A stretch of DNA of 64,000 nt from CAKZNE01 sp040222435. GTDB lineage: Bacteria; Bacteroidota; Bacteroidia; Flavobacteriales; Schleiferiaceae. The stretch covers positions 1,550,001-1,614,000 of the forward strand of contig OZ243107.1 of NCBI GenBank assembly GCA_965212245.1. The letters run 5' to 3'. The notes under the pieces were generated by a model. The model did not search any database and was not told where the DNA came from. It worked only from the letters and a program-made list of their open reading frames with translations. The translations under genes and the position numbers were made by a program. Positions within the stretch are counted from its first letter, which is position 1; the number at the start of each line of letters is the position of its first letter. Positions 35,520 to 43,642 of this stretch are shown piece after piece.

Positions 35520-36509
35520 TTACAGAAACCAGTAGTTTACACCCTCTTGCAGGCCCAGGCTCCGCAGGTAGAGCTGAAGTTTTTCCCGCTCTTTTTCAGA
35601 GGGGTATACGGCAATAAGCAGCTGTGGGTCCTTATAGTTCCGGAGGGCGGTATAATGAAGTATCTGGGGATGCCTGCTTAAGCCCATAACCATCACCGGT
35701 ATTTTAAAACCTTCCAGGATGTTTTGAGCCATTTTTGCTTTTCTACCGGTTCCCCATATTTGAACACCTTTGCCCCGGTAAGACAACTCCGCAAAACGCT
35801 TTACTTTTAATTGAAAGAAGGCTTGCTGTGAGTAATGGGGCGAGTTTCGGGAAGTGCGTTGCGGATGTTCACGCCAGTATAAGGTTACCTCCGGAACCGC
35901 CCGAATGGAAAACCCGTTTTGGAACCATCGGAATACCAGGTCATAATCTTCAGGGTATTCCAAACCGGAAAACCCACCGGCTTTTTCAAGATCCGTTTTG
36001 CGCATCATCCAGTTTGGGGAGGCTATCACACATTCCCGGTACAAATTCTCCCAAAAGCTTTGTGCAAGGGCTACGGTATTCAGCCAGTTCTGATAGGAGC
36101 GATACCCCGGGCTTAGATCCTGTTCCGGAAAATACGCCAGCAGCCCGCTAACTACAGTTCCCCGGGGAGAGTGCTGTAAAACTTGCACCAGTTTTTGAAG
36201 CCGCCCGTCTGGCATCAGGTCATCCGCATCCATGCGAGTGATAAATTGCCCCTTACTTTCGGCCAGGGCTTTTTGAAGAGCAGGCACAATACCCTGGCCG
36301 GGGTTTGAGAATAGTTGAATACGCGGATCTTTTTCAGCCCACTTTTGCAATAGGTGGCGGCTGTGATCCGTAGAATGATCATCCACCCATATCCATTCCC
36401 AATTTGTAAATTCTTGTTGTACAGCAGACCTGATGCACTCCTCAAGCCACTTTTCCGAATTTTTTACGGGTGTGATGATGGAAAGCAACGAAGGCTGGTT
36501 TTTACTCAA
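35520..36509 (-). CDS. Family 2 glycosyltransferase
   Basis: This 329-residue enzyme has a GT-A fold: the start LLSIITPVKNSEKWLEECIRS, WVDDHSTD near residue 36 (nucleotide binding), and the DXD-like RMDADDLMPDGR for the metal ion. The acceptor side contains EYPEDYDLVFRWFQNG. The C-terminal 80 residues resemble an extra NAD-binding-like or regulatory segment (VQIWGTGRKAKMAQ, then PQLLIAVYPSEKERE). It likely adds a sugar to a surface glycan. A TPR lipoprotein follows 26 bp upstream on the same strand. Confidence 0.87.
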   Translation of the reverse strand: MSKNQPSLLSIITPVKNSEKWLEECIRSAVQQEFTNWEWIWVDDHSTDHSRHLLQKWAEKDPRIQLFSNPGQGIVPALQKALAESKGQFITRMDADDLMPDGRLQKLVQVLQHSPRGTVVSGLLAYFPEQDLSPGYRSYQNWLNTVALAQSFWENLYRECVIASPNWMMRKTDLEKAGGFSGLEYPEDYDLVFRWFQNGFSIRAVPEVTLYWREHPQRTSRNSPHYSQQAFFQLKVKRFAELSYRGKGVQIWGTGRKAKMAQNILEGFKIPVMVMGLSRHPQILHYTALRNYKDPQLLIAVYPSEKEREKLQLYLRSLGLQEGVNYWFL

Positions 36510-36534
36510 GTTAAAGAGTTTAAATATGGAGCCT

Positions 36535-37338
36535 CTAATTTAATTTTTCTTCCAGCTCCTGAATATCATTCCTGTATATCTGTTCCTGAACTTCTACATA
36601 CGGGCGGTTATGAAAATAGCCCATATTGAAATACTGCCGGGCTTTAGCCACATGTATCCGTGCGGAATCCAACTGCTCTAATTGCAGGTGTGATACCGCC
36701 TTGTGAAAGTGAAGGTCTGCTGACTGTTCAAAAATAAAAAGCCCCAGGTGAGCTTCCTTAAGCGCTTTAGCCGGTTGCTTCAGGTGGTTATAAAGTACCG
36801 CACGGTAGATAAAGACCTTTTCATCCACCCATTCCAAACCAAATCTTTGGGTGTCTTCATCAATGTATTCCTGAAAATGGAATAAAGCTGAATCGTATTG
36901 CTCCATTCCTAAAAAACACAGTCCTTTTAAATAACGAACGCTCATGGCCTGAGGAAAATCCGTGAAACCGGGCGTAAGTGTATCCGTAGCACGAAAGTCG
37001 GCCAGCGCTCTTTTATAATCCCGGTAAAAGAAAAGGTAATTATAACCACGTGCCCCGGTCCATGAAGGGTCTAGTTCTATGGTTTTATCCATCGGTGGAA
37101 ACCAAAGGTGGGGGTATCCTCTTTTGAGGTAGGGAATGGAGAGCTCGCGATGGGCTTCAGCATGATCAGGATCACTCGCAATGGCTTTTTGAAGATAGGT
37201 CATATTCTTCACATTACCCTGGTATTGATGTTGTGCGCTATCTAAAAAAGCGAGAGATTTTTCCGGATCAGGTGATGGGTGTGAACAGGCCCAAAACAGC
37301 AGGGGAAGGCTAAGGAAGAATTTCGGTAATCTTTCCAT
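36535..37338 (-). CDS. TPR-containing lipoprotein
   Basis: This 267-residue protein has a lipoprotein signal (1-18, ending LFWAC) and several tetratricopeptide-like helix pairs (HAEAHRELSIPYLKRG, YDSALFHFQEYIDED, QPAKALKEAHLGLFIFE, QLDSARIHVAKARQYF). It probably scaffolds envelope proteins. Its start overlaps the end of the broken lipoprotein gene upstream by 29 bases, so the two were probably coupled. Confidence 0.8.
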   Translation of the reverse strand: MERLPKFFLSLPLLFWACSHPSPDPEKSLAFLDSAQHQYQGNVKNMTYLQKAIASDPDHAEAHRELSIPYLKRGYPHLWFPPMDKTIELDPSWTGARGYNYLFFYRDYKRALADFRATDTLTPGFTDFPQAMSVRYLKGLCFLGMEQYDSALFHFQEYIDEDTQRFGLEWVDEKVFIYRAVLYNHLKQPAKALKEAHLGLFIFEQSADLHFHKAVSHLQLEQLDSARIHVAKARQYFNMGYFHNRPYVEVQEQIYRNDIQELEEKLN

Positions 37339-37827
37339 TTTCTATACGATATGTGATGTACATGAAACTATCCCGGTAATCACCATCCATATAGTTGGCG
37401 CGCCAGTCTTCAAGCTCCCGGGTTAACTTTAAAAGCTGTTCCCGGGTTTTTGGATTAAAAGGAGAGGGCACATAATCCAGGTTATTCTCAAAGATTTCAA
37501 AACGGCCGGTTTTGCCCTCACAATTAATGATGAAACGCACGGTGAACATCCCCGATTCACGCCCGAGATCCAGCTCCGGGTAATACGTGCGGATGTGTTT
37601 TTTATGGCTTTGGGGCCACCTGTGTAACCGGCAGGCTTATCTCCTGGCTGGTTGTGATTATAGTATTGCAGGATATCTTTTTCCAAGCCGCAGATCTTAA
37701 AATCAGGAGAAGGATGTAGGGCTTTTTGGGGATCAATATATCCAACATCATGAGTGGGATACGGTTTCCTTTCAGGTTGGCAACCCAGGAGGAATACCGT
37801 TAAAATGAGCGGATAAACTTTTTGCAT
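37310..37827 (-). pseudogene. Lipoprotein gene with a frameshift in a homopolymer
   Basis: The gene starts at 37827 with a lipoprotein signal (lipobox VFLLGC, Cys16) and reads to GGPKAIK. There the frame breaks at a run of six A bases (minus strand, about 37599-37604). The next frame continues the same protein with KKHIRTYYPELDLGRESG and MFTVRFIINCEGKTGRFEIFEN and ends at 37310, with a TonB-C-like half. One extra A (seven) would restore a single frame of about 172 residues. In the first frame the ORF runs on to 37429 with unlikely sequence. It could be a real mutation, a sequencing error, or slippage at the A-run. Confidence 0.75.
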
Positions 37828-37884
37828 GGTGCAGATTGTAAAATCTGACTTTACAAAAACAAAGCCATGCTTTGCGAAAGGATC

Positions 37885-38943
37885 TTAGTCCTTAACCCGG
37901 TTAAAGCGCAAAGCTTTCAGCATCCAGGTGGGCAGGGTTTTTTCCGCTTTGCGGTTCCGGATATCCAGAAACCAGTTCCACTTTTCTACAATGGGTAATT
38001 TATGGGTTTCCACAAATTCAATCCATGTGCCATCGGGATCTTCAATATACGCAAAACGGCCAGCGGCCTTGCCCATATCAAAAGAGTGGGCACTGTCAAT
38101 GGTAAATGGAAAACCAGCTTTTTCACAGGCCTTTTGCAATACGTCCATATTGCGAACATCAAAACACAGGTGGATATACCCCAGATCGCCCCAGTACCGG
38201 TCTTTAAAAAGCCTTTGTCCCTTACCGTCATGTCTTTGTATAAGTTCTATCTGCGAGGCGCCCAATAATTTACTGAAAGCGCCCTGGCGGGGCTTTGAAT
38301 GTTTTAGCAACACTCTTCTTAAAGTTGTATCACCTCCTTCCAGTGGTTTCAGGTCCTCAAACCGGGCCGTTTTATCATATACCACCTGATCATAATTCAG
38401 TATATCGCGGTATAATTTCAGGCTGGCCTCCATATTGCTAACACCCAGTACCGCACCATAGGCTCCTCCGGTAAGGCTTGCCGTGCGTCCAAACCAATCC
38501 TTTGCCTCACACACCTCAAAAAGGTTCCCATCCGGGTCTTTAAGATAAAAGTGTGGCCTGCCTGCCGGATCCCGGCTAAGCTCTCCGGTTATATTTAAAC
38601 CCCGGTGTAAAAACTCCCGGTAGGTGTTTTCTACATGCCGCGTTTTCATTTTTGCAATGAAAATTCCATAATCGCCCAGCTTGGGAGTAAAAGCAGGGCG
38701 TTGCGCTTTTCTGCTGGTAAACTGCCATATTTCAAAACCTCCGCCCCCCTGCATATTAAGGGCTAAAGCCGCATTGCGACTGTGGACTTCTCCACCGGTA
38801 TAGCGGGTCATTAAAGGGGCTTCCGCAGCTTCTTCAAAAATTTGGATGTCCATACCAAATTGCTCACGGTACCATTTCCAAAGGGTATGTACATCGCGGT
38901 TTCCAATGCCTATTTGTTGAATGCCGCTGATTATCTTATTCAT
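37885..38943 (-). CDS. VOC-superfamily protein with two glyoxalase-like domains
   Basis: This 352-residue protein has two vicinal-oxygen-chelate modules. The first (about 1-135) starts IQQIGIGNRDVHTLWKWY and ends YLKDPDGNLFEVCE. The second (about 160-320) has GAVLGVSNMEASLKLYRDIL and YIEDPDGTWIEFVETH, with possible metal-binding residues His and Glu. Such proteins bind a metal and act as dioxygenases, isomerases or resistance proteins. It overlaps the SDR gene by 4 bases, so it is in a small operon with it. The substrate is unknown. Confidence 0.83.
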   Translation of the reverse strand: MNKIISGIQQIGIGNRDVHTLWKWYREQFGMDIQIFEEAAEAPLMTRYTGGEVHSRNAALALNMQGGGGFEIWQFTSRKAQRPAFTPKLGDYGIFIAKMKTRHVENTYREFLHRGLNITGELSRDPAGRPHFYLKDPDGNLFEVCEAKDWFGRTASLTGGAYGAVLGVSNMEASLKLYRDILNYDQVVYDKTARFEDLKPLEGGDTTLRRVLLKHSKPRQGAFSKLLGASQIELIQRHDGKGQRLFKDRYWGDLGYIHLCFDVRNMDVLQKACEKAGFPFTIDSAHSFDMGKAAGRFAYIEDPDGTWIEFVETHKLPIVEKWNWFLDIRNRKAEKTLPTWMLKALRFNRVKD

Positions 38944-39737
38944 TGCGGTCTGCGATTTTTTAAAAGGTGGTAAAACAAGGAAGGGAAAAGTGCTTTTACT
39001 TGTACACTTATTTTCTCCATTCCCCGGCCTATAATGGCTTCTTTTTTATTTTTTTGAATGGCCCGTATCATTTGCTGCACGCATTGTTCAACCGGCATAC
39101 CCTCTTGCTGTAAAGCACTCATTTTGCCATACGCTTCACCCTTTCCGTCTACCGCATTCAAAGAGATGTTCGTACGAATACCACCCGGGCAAAGCATTGT
39201 AACCTGTATGTGGTGATCTTCTTCTTCCAGGCGTAATACTTCAAAAAAACCATGAAGAGCATGCTTGGAGGCGGAATAGGAAGAACGTTCATAAAAGCCA
39301 AACTTACCGGCCAGACTGCTAACTACTGCAATGTGACTTTCATTTTGTTTGCGCAGCTGTGGTAAAAGTGCTTTGGTGAGAGCCACTGTACCGAAATAGT
39401 TTACTTCCATCAGCTGACGGTCTACTTTTTCAGTGGTATCCTTAAGATCAGAACGCTGGCTCAGACCGGCATTGTTGAATAAAAGATCAACCCGTCCAAA
39501 ACGATCCAGCACTTGCTGCACCTTTTGTGGAAAGGTTTCAGAGTGCATCATATCCAGAGGAAGTACCATGGTGTTTTCCGGGAAAGCCAATTCCCGTTGA
39601 ACGGTTTTAAGCTCTGCTTCTCTGCGTGAGGAAAGAATAACCAGCCCACCGGAGGCACTGCATTGCCTGGCCATCTCGCGGCCTATGCCCGAGCTGGCGC
39701 CTGTAATCCAGATAATTTTGCCTTTGAGGTTTTTCAT
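38940..39737 (-). CDS. Short-chain dehydrogenase/reductase
   Basis: This 265-residue Rossmann-fold oxidoreductase has the cofactor motif GASSGIGREMAR (14-25), NNAG in LLFNNAGLSQRS, a catalytic serine in VVSSLAGKFG and the YSASKH pair (Tyr and Lys) that completes the triad. The C-terminal sequence is basic, and it may be peripheral to the membrane. It overlaps the VOC protein and follows the NmrA-like gene, in the same direction. The substrate is unknown. Confidence 0.9.
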   Translation of the reverse strand: MKNLKGKIIWITGASSGIGREMARQCSASGGLVILSSRREAELKTVQRELAFPENTMVLPLDMMHSETFPQKVQQVLDRFGRVDLLFNNAGLSQRSDLKDTTEKVDRQLMEVNYFGTVALTKALLPQLRKQNESHIAVVSSLAGKFGFYERSSYSASKHALHGFFEVLRLEEEDHHIQVTMLCPGGIRTNISLNAVDGKGEAYGKMSALQQEGMPVEQCVQQMIRAIQKNKKEAIIGRGMEKISVQVKALFPSLFYHLLKNRRPQ

Positions 39738-39766
39738 TTTATATGAAGCGAAAGTAACGAAGTGGT

Positions 39767-40423
39767 TTAGCTTTCGGAAACGGTGATGGCCTTATTCAGG
39801 TACGCTCGATTCTGAATTTCGCTGATCATAAAGCGGGCTACATTTTGGCGTGAGATGGTAAGGCTCGGCCTGGGCTTCCCATTAATGCTGATTTTTAGCG
39901 GCTTAAGTTTTTTTGAATCGGTAAGGCCCGAAGGACGGACAGCAGTCCATTCCAAACCGGAAGAACGCAAGACATGTTCCTGACGCCCGTGGTCCTGATA
40001 AGCGGCACCAATGTTACTCCATTTCACCAAAGCTTTAAACCAAAAGGGTAGTTCTTTAAACGATTCGTTTACACCCCAGGCGGATACAATAATGGCTCGT
40101 TTAAGTTGCTTTTCGCTGCCTATCCGCAGCACGCGTTGCATGGTTTGAGACATAAACTCTTGGGGAGTGGTAAGCGGAGCCCAGGGATTTACGGATTTAC
40201 GTGAAATATTTAAGGCGCTTACAACCGTTTCACAACCTTCCAATGCAGAAGCCAACAGGCGCGGGTCAGAAGGATTACCTTCAAAAACGGTAAGAGCCGC
40301 GCTCTCTACCGGGAGTTTTTGGGGATGGCGGGCAATGGTACGCACACTATATCCATTTTGGAGAGCCTCACGGATAAGCAGCTTCCCGGTACCTCCGGTA
40401 CCCCCTAAAATCAAGAGGCTCAA
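39767..40423 (-). CDS. NAD(P)-binding NmrA/SDR-like protein
   Basis: This 218-residue protein has the glycine-rich cofactor motif ILGGTGGTGKLLIREAL (4-20), an ANA-like stretch VVSALNISR, and HGRQEHVLRSSGLEWTAVRPSGL near the active-site position, typical of atypical SDRs with no tyrosine/lysine pair. Proteins of this group act as reductases or redox sensors. It overlaps the TfoX gene upstream by 4 bases. Confidence 0.85.
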   Translation of the reverse strand: MSLLILGGTGGTGKLLIREALQNGYSVRTIARHPQKLPVESAALTVFEGNPSDPRLLASALEGCETVVSALNISRKSVNPWAPLTTPQEFMSQTMQRVLRIGSEKQLKRAIIVSAWGVNESFKELPFWFKALVKWSNIGAAYQDHGRQEHVLRSSGLEWTAVRPSGLTDSKKLKPLKISINGKPRPSLTISRQNVARFMISEIQNRAYLNKAITVSES

Positions 40424-40770
40424 ACCTTCTTCTTTTTACGGGATGACCGGGCACGGGGATTAAAATCCAGGGCCAGCTGCATCCATTGATCTATATCCTG
40501 TTCTCCGGCCAGAGCAAACGGCTCTACCAAAACAAAACCTTTTAAAATCCGTCCGGTAAAATCCATGTGCCTGCAACCGTCCTGTTGCAGGGCCGTCTCA
40601 TAAACCTCAGGAGCAATACGTGCCATCAGTTCATTTTTCATAACTCCCACACACATTTTATCATTCACCATAAAGCACAAGCCACCCATCATCTTCTTAA
40701 CCTCAAAAGGAATTTTTTTATGAGTAAACCAATCGCTGATGCGATCTCCTAAAACCGGGTCATACGCCAT
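40420..40770 (-). CDS. TfoX/Sxy N-terminal domain protein
   Basis: This 116-residue protein has the TfoX N-terminal pattern (KMMGGLCFMVNDKMCVGVMKNELMARIAPE). It lacks the C-terminal domain of the competence regulator Sxy, so it is a single-domain version common in Bacteroidota. The tail is basic (RARSSRKKKKV). The function is not established. It is the first gene of a minus-strand run with NmrA, SDR and VOC proteins, with short overlaps. Confidence 0.85.
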   Translation of the reverse strand: MAYDPVLGDRISDWFTHKKIPFEVKKMMGGLCFMVNDKMCVGVMKNELMARIAPEVYETALQQDGCRHMDFTGRILKGFVLVEPFALAGEQDIDQWMQLALDFNPRARSSRKKKKV

Positions 40771-40826
40771 ATGGAAAAAACAAGTTAGGGGTAAATTTCA
40801 GAAAAAACCCACAATATCTCATTATG

Positions 40827-41420
40827 TCAATGATCAGCTTTTACACCTGCTTCAATGGCTGTCTGAAGATGATTCTCCTCCGGGGGAATAGGACATGAGT
40901 ATCGTTCATTGTAAGCGCAAAGAGGATTGTAGGCTTTGTTAAAGTCAATCACAATAGTGTTACCAGACGGAATCCGAAGATCGAGAAAACGTCCTCCCCC
41001 GTAGGAGCCATGGCCATTGGTGAAGTCTTTGAAAGGCAGAAAGAGGTAGTCTTTATATTCTTTCATTTTCCGTAAACGATGGTTCTGATATATATTCAAT
41101 ACCAAGGACTTGCCTTTTAATTTAAAATGAGCTTCACCGTATTTTTCATACACCGGTTTTCGGCTGGTGGAAGTAGCCATTTCAAAAGGTTTTTCTCCCG
41201 GGGTGCGAATAAACCGGGCCACAATCCGGTATTGGGTATCCACCGGATAAAAATCAAGACTGTCAAACACGGCCAGGTCTTCTTCCGTTAAGGGTGATTT
41301 TTCGGGCGTGGCAAATTCCTGATTCAGATGATCCCGGTGTTGTTGCATTTCTTCCCAATAGGAAAGGGTGTCCTGGGCTTGCAAAAGAAAAGGGCTGAAC
41401 AGAAAAATAAGATACTTCAT
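40827..41420 (-). CDS. DUF1684 secreted protein
   Basis: From the ATG at 41420 the protein has 197 residues with a signal peptide (MKYLIFLFSPFLLQAQ). A longer frame from 41492 would cross the terminator and is not favoured. The C-terminal half has the DUF1684 pattern GGGRFLDLRIP, IDFNKAYNPLCAYN and SCPIPPEENHL. The function is unknown; the conserved asparagine, proline and cysteine residues suggest a binding site. Confidence 0.88.
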   Translation of the reverse strand: MKYLIFLFSPFLLQAQDTLSYWEEMQQHRDHLNQEFATPEKSPLTEEDLAVFDSLDFYPVDTQYRIVARFIRTPGEKPFEMATSTSRKPVYEKYGEAHFKLKGKSLVLNIYQNHRLRKMKEYKDYLFLPFKDFTNGHGSYGGGRFLDLRIPSGNTIVIDFNKAYNPLCAYNERYSCPIPPEENHLQTAIEAGVKADH

Positions 41421-41459
41421 ACACGATAGGTTTGAAGCTAAAGATAACAAGTATAAAAA

Positions 41460-41488
41460 ATAAGGCCGGCCCATCGGGCCGGCCTTAT
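41460..41488 (-). terminator. Strong intrinsic terminator
   Basis: A perfect 13-bp GC-rich stem (41460-41472 with 41476-41488, loop ATC) is followed on the minus strand by a T-run. It lies 20 bp after the stop of the lipoprotein gene at 41509. Confidence 0.88.
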
Positions 41489-41508
41489 CCATTCAGTTTT
41501 TTCGCTGA

Positions 41509-41937
41509 TTAATGGGTCATATAGATCGTGTACAGAAAGCGGTATTTACCTACATCAGGATCAGTTCCTTTTTCTTCAGCCTGAAGTGTGAGTTCAGTTT
41601 CGGTAAGTGCAAGAATAGTAAATGCAGCATCTTCAATAAGGATAAAATCATTACTTAAATTCCAGAAACTTACTTCGGGATCTTCACCCTCTTCAGCAAA
41701 GGATACTGTATTATCCGTATTGAATTTCACTTTCAGGCTTTGGTCAAAGTCAACCTCCTGATCGTTAAGGGTGTCGTTTAGGTAAAGCGTTTCCTCAGTT
41801 TTAATCACCTTCCATTCGGCCTGAGTAAGCAGTTCGGTTTGAGTTTTTGGTGTTTCTTCCTGTTTTTTATCTTTTTTACAAGAGGTAGTAAACGCAAGGG
41901 CTACAATAGCCGCTAAGGTTAAGATGTTGTTTTTCAT
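41509..41937 (-). CDS. Lipocalin-like lipoprotein (paralogue 1)
   Basis: This 142-residue protein has a lipoprotein signal ending AFTTSC (Cys20). The mature part is beta-rich: a TELLTQAEWKVIKTEE segment followed by strands (LKVKFNTDNTVSFAEEG, VSFWNLSNDFILIEDAAFTILALTETELTLQ), the form of small lipocalin-like lipoproteins of Bacteroidota. It is similar in plan to the neighbour at 42000-42431 (TKTELL start, tryptophan-ILW strands, -TEEDPDxGT end). The ligand is unknown. Confidence 0.75.
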   Translation of the reverse strand: MKNNILTLAAIVALAFTTSCKKDKKQEETPKTQTELLTQAEWKVIKTEETLYLNDTLNDQEVDFDQSLKVKFNTDNTVSFAEEGEDPEVSFWNLSNDFILIEDAAFTILALTETELTLQAEEKGTDPDVGKYRFLYTIYMTH

Positions 41938-41999
41938 GGTATGAAATAATCAAGGGTTAATTAAAATTAGTTTTAAAGGCTTTGAAAAAACCGGTGTAA

Positions 42000-42431
42000 T
42001 CAGTGTCTGAAAAACAGTTGTTCCCGTGTTTTTACAGTACCCAGATCCGGGTCTTCTTCAGTTTCTGTTTTAGATACTATAAGTTCCGCAGATGAGAGGG
42101 TTTCAATGTTGTATACATCCGGTCCTATCACCAGTTGGTTGTTAAATAAACCCCAGGAGAGGCTTTCGGAGCCTTCTCCCGGGGTAGATATTAAAACGGT
42201 TTTATTGCTTTTAAAATTGGCACTGCTATTCAGGCTTTCTGATTCATCAAAAACCAGAGAATCATTAATCCACACGGTTTGATGAACTTTGTATATATCC
42301 CAGCTATTCGTCACTAATAATTCGGTTTTAGTCTGCGCTTCCTCCGCTTCTTTCTGCTTGGCGCATGAGGTACAGGTGCCCAAAAAGAAAATGGTAACTA
42401 ATGCTGAAAAAGAAAAAACAAGCTTCATCAT
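42000..42431 (-). CDS. Lipocalin-like lipoprotein (paralogue 2)
   Basis: This 143-residue protein has a lipoprotein signal with a double cysteine region (LGTCTSC, Cys20 or Cys23). The mature part repeats the plan of the next gene: TKTELLVTNSWDIYKVHQTV, NKTVLISTPGEGSESLSWGLFNNQLVIG and EEDPDLGTVKTREQLFF. The two look like an old tandem duplication with strong divergence. Confidence 0.72.
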   Translation of the reverse strand: MMKLVFSFSALVTIFFLGTCTSCAKQKEAEEAQTKTELLVTNSWDIYKVHQTVWINDSLVFDESESLNSSANFKSNKTVLISTPGEGSESLSWGLFNNQLVIGPDVYNIETLSSAELIVSKTETEEDPDLGTVKTREQLFFRH

Positions 42432-42484
42432 ATGGTGGTTTAAAATATTACGATTCTGACTTTAAAAAGGTTGGTTGCAGTTAT

Positions 42485-43318
42485 TTAATCCGCTGCTTTC
42501 ATGCCTTCTTCTATCATGCCGTAAAACTGATCCAGTTTGGGTAGTACAATAATACGGGTTCTGCGGTTGGCTGCGCGACCGTTGGCAGTGGTGTTGTCAG
42601 CTACCGGAATGTAATAGCTCTTTCCGGCTGCGGTAAGGCGTTGCGGGGCTACTTTAAAATCATTTTCCAGTATTCTTACAATGGTGGTCGCCCGTTTTAC
42701 ACTGAGGTCCCAGTTGTCCTGTAAATAGCCTTTCTGAAAAGACTTGTTATCTGTATGTCCCTCCACCATAATATCCAGTTCAGGTCTGTTTTGTACTACC
42801 CTGGCTACTTTTCCCAATACTTCACGGGCACGGTCAGATACCTCATAGCTGCCGCTTTTAAAAAGCAGCTTATCCGAAATGGATACAAATACAACACCTT
42901 TTTCCACCTGTATCTGAATGTCTTCATCATTCATACTGATAAATGCACCCTTGAGGCTGGTAACCAAAGCAAGGGTTACGGAATCTTTCCTAGAAAGAGC
43001 ATCCATCATCCGGTTGATCTGCAAATCCTTTTCTTTGATGGTTTCCAAAGATTTTTCCAGGTTTTGTGCCTCACGTTTGGAGAGTACCGACAGGTTACCC
43101 ACATTATTCAACAATTTATAATTGGTGTTGCGTAAATAGTCCATCTGCTGGTTGGCGGCTTTGGCTTCGGCCAGGCATTCCGCCAGTTCGAGTTTCGCTG
43201 TACTCAGTTTATCCTCACATTGCTGGAATTGTCCCTGTAAGGTGGTATATTTCTTCTTGGATACGCAAGAACTCAACGCCAATAAAATACCCGCAGTTAA
43301 GAAAAGCACTCTTTTCAT
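42485..43318 (-). CDS. OmpA-family lipoprotein
   Basis: This 277-residue protein has a lipoprotein signal ending ALSSC (Cys18), a long coiled coil (about 28-120), and a C-terminal OmpA domain (about 150-265) with VEGHTDNKSFQKG and WDLSVKRATTIVRIL, the peptidoglycan-binding pattern. It should tie the outer membrane to the cell wall. The gene stands alone with a downstream space of about 50 bp and an upstream 320-bp gap. Confidence 0.92.
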   Translation of the reverse strand: MKRVLFLTAGILLALSSCVSKKKYTTLQGQFQQCEDKLSTAKLELAECLAEAKAANQQMDYLRNTNYKLLNNVGNLSVLSKREAQNLEKSLETIKEKDLQINRMMDALSRKDSVTLALVTSLKGAFISMNDEDIQIQVEKGVVFVSISDKLLFKSGSYEVSDRAREVLGKVARVVQNRPELDIMVEGHTDNKSFQKGYLQDNWDLSVKRATTIVRILENDFKVAPQRLTAAGKSYYIPVADNTTANGRAANRRTRIIVLPKLDQFYGMIEEGMKAAD

Positions 43319-43642
43319 AGTTTGTTAATGTGTTTAATGGTTATACAGGTTCGGCCGTAATCAAATTAAAGGCCAAACAGAGTGGATTTTGAACAGTGTT
43401 TTAAATTTAAAAAACTGATTTTCAAAACTATAGTAGCGAGTGTAGTGACGCCATTGTTTTTCTCCACTCTTTTTTGGACCAACTTTCATGAGAAAGCAGT
43501 TTTGGGTTAAAAAACATGGTTCGGAGGTTGTTTTTTAGAATGGTCAGGCTTAAATGATTTTCCTGTCGTCTGAACCTTTTTAGTCTCCTAAGGTGTTAAT
43601 TCCTGTATCAACTAAATTTATGACCAACCTACTTCTGCAATA
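43319..43642. other. Intergenic region between divergent ompA and pqiA-like genes
   Basis: These 324 bp between divergent genes hold both promoters. I see no exact TTG/TAnnTTTG pair. Nothing else stands out. Confidence 0.4.
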
